DNA from: Argopecten irradians
Lineage: Eukaryota > Mollusca > Bivalvia > Pectinida > Pectinidae
NCBI RefSeq assembly: GCF_041381155.1
Contig: NC_091134.1
Span: 62,798,902-62,862,901, forward strand
Reading direction: 5' to 3'
Length of the DNA stretch: 64,000 nt
Part shown: positions 59,979 through 64,000 of the stretch, in pieces
Layout: each line of letters opens with the position of its first letter
How positions within the stretch are numbered: the stretch's first letter is position 1
The notes under the pieces: generated by a model
Seen by the model: the letters and a program-made list of their open reading frames with translations, nothing else
Told to the model about the DNA's origin: nothing
Database searches by the model: none
Position numbers and translations under genes: made by a program

Positions 59979-61515
59979 CTAGTTTAAAGCTTCTTGTCGA
60001 CTGTGCTGCTGATGTGATGATCTCTTTGAAGCAACTTTTCCGTCGGTTTCTCTCGGTAAGTATGGTTTAGCCCTAGGATTAAGATTTGTGTGAGTCCTGA
60101 ATCCTGGTCTACTTCTGTTGTCACTGACAGGACAATTCCTACCAAAATGACCTTGACCTCCACATGCATAGCATTTGATATCCCTAGGTTGATTTTCATC
60201 CTTTCTTTTGTTATATTCTTGAGCTTGAGTGGTTTTCTTCATCTCCTGTATTAGATTATGTAAGTCTCCCTTTGTAATCAGTTTATCTTGACCTTGTTTA
60301 ACAGGTGACCTTGGCTTTTGACCTTTAGATTGACATGTATTTTCTTTATCTGTTTTAGGTGCTTGCTGAACCTGCCTGGTCGGCTTCTTCCGTCCATCTC
60401 TTCCTATAGGATATTGCACGGTCTCCTCATATTGAACTACGAGAGCCACTGCCTCATCGATATTACGGGGATCTTTGTTGAGTTCTACATGTATTCTTGC
60501 CTTGTCATTCAGCAACCCAATGTAAAATCTCCTAAGTAAATCTTCACGTCTAGTTTCAGGTGATCGGTGCTTATACCCTTTTATTATACAATCTGTTCAA
60601 TTCACTGGCATATCTTTCTACAGTTTCTTCATTGTTCTGTACTCTGTTTTCAAATTTGGTTTTGTAGACTTTGGTTGTCTCTACCACATCAAAACGGTTC
60701 TTAAGTTCTTTAATAAGCTGATGATAGCTTCCTAAAGTCTCAGGGCGTAGCTGTCCAAATGCAAAATCCCCTGCATATCCCTGAAGTCTTGGTAAGAGTT
60801 CTTCCAATTTATCTGCATTAGACCATCCCTGGAGTGAAGATACAGCTTCAAACCGGTTAAACCACACTTCCCCTTTTTCTTTCCCAGTGAAAACTGGTAG
60901 CTTCACATTAGCTCTGGAATGTCTTCGCCTATGTCTTTTGGGTTCTTGTTCAATCTCAGATTCGCTACTGCTGCTTGATGAAGAGGCGGTAGGTATTTTT
61001 CTGTTTATTCCCCACTGATTGGAACGTCGTCTTGGTGCTGATTCTTCTGTTGAAGAGTTACGCCTTGTATATTCATTACTTGAACCAGATTGTAAAGCTG
61101 GTGTTTCTGGTCTCCCATTAATAGCTTCTCTAACTGCGGTCACTAGAGTTGATGTCATGTCCTGGAAAGCTCCCTTCATTATACTGATGAAACTGGAGGA
61201 TACGGTTGCCTGATCACCGTGTACAGTAATTTGATTGACATCCTTTGGGACTGGAGTTGTCCTTGATCGGCTGCCTCTAGAGCGAAGTGGAGTAGACTGT
61301 CTAACTATGGTAACATCAGCTCTGTCAGTAGTGGAGGTTTAATCCAATCCACTGTTATTCTGTGCTTCATGTAGATGTACATTTTCAACTGTGTCAAGAT
61401 ACAAGTGTTGTCCATCAACGTCGCTATCTGTCTCTGTGCACTCAGACTCTGAGTGAGTATCTTCAATTGATGAATCTCGTGCTCTCAGTTGTAGTCTAGT
61501 TCTGCCTGGCATCTT
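59979..61515 (-). CDS. Gag region of the Gypsy element
   Basis: A Ser/Arg-rich N-terminal region is followed by a capsid-like part (KLPVFTGKEKGEVWFNRFEA, LPRLQGYAGDFAFGQL, LKNRFDV) and a CCHC zinc knuckle CYACGGQGHFGRNC. The likely gag start lies near 61.5 kb. Confidence 0.8.
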
Positions 61516-61565
61516 GATGCTGGACTATGGTTCGAATCACTGGACTCAATGGATGTTAAAATATT

Positions 61566-61585
61566 GAATCCCGGACAAGCCCCCA
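61566..61585 (-). promoter_or_regulatory. Primer-binding site, tRNA-Pro-like
   Basis: The minus strand reads TGGGGGCTTGTCCGGGATTC, a few bases inside the 5' LTR end. It closely matches the proline tRNA primer site and is similar to that of the Gmr1-type element. Confidence 0.75.
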
Positions 61586-61591
61586 AAAATA

Positions 61592-63153
61592 TGTAACGGT
61601 TTCCGCCCCTGGCTCAACCCCTTTCCATATGGAGCACGTACTATTTAAATGACTTGACAAACCCCCAGGAAATTATAGGTATTTCCAAACCGATCTTAAT
61701 GTACCTGAGTACAGACTAGTTATTAACCATAAAGAAATAGGAATCAAAGATTCAGTTTACGCACACCTTTACGGTTACCGTTTATTCATTCACTGACAGA
61801 TAGACATAATGACAATTGACAAGTTAACAATTATAATATCAGACACACTCGAGATACTATCATAAATATATGTTATGAATAAGAGCTATAATGGACAATT
61901 TGAACTTTTACATAGACCTTAACTGGACCTCTTGAACTTTCTGATATATGTAGAGGACAAAACAACAAGGTCTTTACCTATCCTTACTATAAAATTGATA
62001 AAACAGACATGAACCAAGTGCCAAGGAATATAACCACTAAATATTGCAATATAAGGAACTATTATGTACCAACTCTATAAGGTATAGAAGTATCAGCAAT
62101 AGATATAAGATATAAACTGTACACTAAGGCTCAATACATTATTCTAGACTGATATAAATTTGAGAAGTCCAACTCCTGACAATATCCTATAAAAGCTATA
62201 AGAATAGCTAATATAATATTATAAAAGTATTAAAAATCTCCCGTCCATCCCCATTATTCCTACGAGTTGCTTCCCTTTACCTAGAGCATACCAGACAGCT
62301 ATACGATTTTGGAAAAATCAAAAGGTGTATAAGCTGACGGCAGCGAAAATATACAGCCTTACCCTCTAAAATCCGCTGGCAACTAACTTCCCATATCCCC
62401 ATACGATCCCTACGCCTATCCAATATAATATAAGTACAACTAGGCAACGCACGAGATCGCCGGGAAACACCCGTTCCCGGCGGATTCCGACGGGAGTAAC
62501 GGTGTCCCACCCAACGATCGTAACGTAGTACCCGTTGAACTTATAAAAGTCCTACGATCTCCAATGGCACTTGTATGAAAAATAAGTATTAAATAAACTA
62601 TTACATATATATATTTTATATTAACCGCTCTCACAACTCTTTCGTACCGTCATTCTCTCTCCGATCCGAATCCAATATTTCCAATACACCCCATACATCC
62701 AACGATCCCACATTCCAATACTCCAATACACATTGGATACACACTCACACTCAAATGACCCCGAGGCAGTTCAATAGGTCACGAGAGGTCGCTACTGTAC
62801 ACTGCTAAGATGGCGGCTCCCATACTTTCACGCAACGTGCACACTCTCTGGCAAAATATTAGCTTTCTCGCTCGTTTTAGACGACTCATACACCGGACTT
62901 ACAGTTAAACCAGACTTTAAAGGTAAAAACATATGAACAATGATAATAAAACACATGAAAAACTCTTTAGTAAACAATAATGAGCAAGCATGCTCGTTTT
63001 ACATCTAACACTGTACTGTCTATAGTGACAGCTCACTTATCACAGTATCAGAGTATCTCAACTTTATACATGTATTAAAAATACAAACTATATAACTCTA
63101 GAATCCAAGATTCTTATGCACTCTTGACAATGAATATTGTCATTCATAATATC
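61592..63153 (-). repeat. 5' LTR of the Gypsy element, long form, cut by another element
   Basis: It aligns with the 3' LTR at both ends but contains about 1.0 kb (61665-62667) that the 3' LTR lacks. It stops at 63153, about 45 bases before its expected end, where a new LTR begins. Confidence 0.8.
61665..62667. other. 1.0-kb segment present in one LTR only
   Basis: The 3' LTR reads straight from GACTTGACAAACCC to GAATCCAATATTTCC, while this LTR has about 1003 bases between the same two points. No inverted ends, target duplication or coding sequence is evident. It may be an insertion, or an original part of the LTR lost from the other copy. Confidence 0.7.
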
Positions 63154-64000
63154 TGTAGACGGGGTGTGTAATTAACAACAACGTGGGTCTTCCAGTCTAC
63201 GCTTTATTGGATCGAAATATACAAAAAAACCTACAACAAAGACAAACACACCATATAACACCACATAGACAAATATGAAACGGCCTATTCACAAAACGAA
63301 AGTACAAACCTTTCACACTTGTATACACTTACCAGGCGTCCCATAGACAGTATACAGTAACCAATGTCCTTGCGGACGCGGACACGCTATAGATGTATAC
63401 AGCACAACCGGACTTGTGGGAGGCCGGAGTGAGAATGAATATTCGCGGGAATCTTTTACTAAAGTAAGAGAAAGTGAACGATGGGATGATGGGAAATGCA
63501 CGTGGTAAGTCAGGTCCGTCCGTCAACTGTCACTCAAACACCTACATGTACATACACACATATCAACACCTGTACATGACAGGTGTGACCTCATGCGCGA
63601 CGACTTACGAATACCCACTCACAGAGCACACACATGCATACATGACGTACTAGTATGTTTCACCTGTCTACACATACCCCCCCCTTGACTGAAATATGTC
63701 CCATATTTCAACACATTCAGCAAGGGCTATGAAATAAATACAGTCATGCAAGATAGTACTGGTGACCTATAAAGTGAAACAAAACGTCCAATTAATATAA
63801 GTACAAACAAAAAACATAATCAGACAGGTCATCTAGAAAGCTGGAATAAACAACTAACTTAGTGTACTTTAAATAATTAAAGCAGGAATAATCTGCGTAT
63901 CTGTAAAAAAACAAAGTAACATGTACAGCTAGCAAGTTCCAGTTCCAGACAGCCGTACAACCACACTTATTTTATATAATAGTTAATTGTATGTGGGAAA
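63154..64000 (-). mobile_element. Third LTR retroelement, enters window at its 3' LTR
   Basis: The LTR is 63154-63672, with matched ends TGTAGAC and GTCTACA. A run of eight C on the plus strand (about 63677-63684) follows; it is the polypurine tract of a minus-strand element. Sequence past this point is internal and shows no coding part before the window ends. The insertion lies inside the 5' LTR of the Gypsy element, after ATATC. The superfamily cannot be told from the visible part. Confidence 0.75.

Larger units (their letters stand above)
53722..63153 (-). mobile_element. Ty3/Gypsy LTR retrotransposon, standard domain order, broken
   Basis: Minus-strand element with its 3' LTR at 53722-54508 and 5' LTR from 61592 to at least 63153. 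The LTRs share the start TGTAACGGTTTCCGCCCCTG and most of their length but differ by a few percent plus large length differences. Between them, in order on the minus strand, are a primer-binding site, gag, protease, reverse transcriptase, RNase H and integrase. Coding frames are interrupted in about half a dozen places, so the copy looks dead. It is older than the Gmr1-type element. Another LTR element begins at 63154 inside its 5' LTR. Confidence 0.9.

Overview
The window is AT-rich animal DNA with spliced genes, GT-AG introns of several hundred to about 1800 bases, and many mobile elements. An inhibitor-of-apoptosis gene (BIR-BIR-RING), an astacin protease, an SLC22-type carrier, a CR1-type LINE, a DIRS-type tyrosine-recombinase retroelement and several Ty3/Gypsy elements together suggest a marine lophotrochozoan, most likely a bivalve mollusc. 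That assignment is inference; no single sequence proves it.

Layout. 0-10 kb: a broken SLC22-like transporter gene (+) with eight recognisable exons, a terminal-inverted-repeat element just before its start, a roughly 30-base minisatellite lying across one of its splice sites, and an old LTR in an intron. 10-13.7 kb: no gene seen. 13.8-20.6 kb: a nine-exon astacin metalloprotease gene (+) whose splice phases all fit, with one missing base just after the zinc-binding motif. 21.8-25.8 kb: a nearly full-length CR1-like LINE (-). 26-33.9 kb: mostly non-coding, with two MITEs, an old tandem duplication, a palindrome and a possible small secreted-peptide gene. 33.9-40.3 kb: a young Ty3/Gypsy element (+) with integrase before reverse transcriptase, the Gmr1-type order. 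41-44.4 kb: a four-exon IAP gene (+). 45.8-47.1 kb: a three-exon class I methyltransferase gene (-), tail-to-tail with the IAP gene. 48.5-50.2 kb: a DIRS-type fossil (-). 51.7-64 kb: a stack of minus-strand LTR elements, one set inside another, with a MITE inside one LTR.

The host genes do not form a pathway: they cover solute transport, secreted proteolysis, apoptosis or immune control, and a methyltransferase of unknown substrate. The IAP and methyltransferase genes look intact, the astacin gene has one break, and the SLC22 gene has about ten. The breaks in the SLC22 gene are therefore better explained by decay than by uniformly poor sequence. The most distinctive observations are the Gmr1-order Gypsy element with a SCAN-like capsid region beside the IAP gene, the minisatellite whose unit carries a 3' splice site plus the start of a conserved exon, and a MITE whose insertion is proved by the empty site in the sister LTR.
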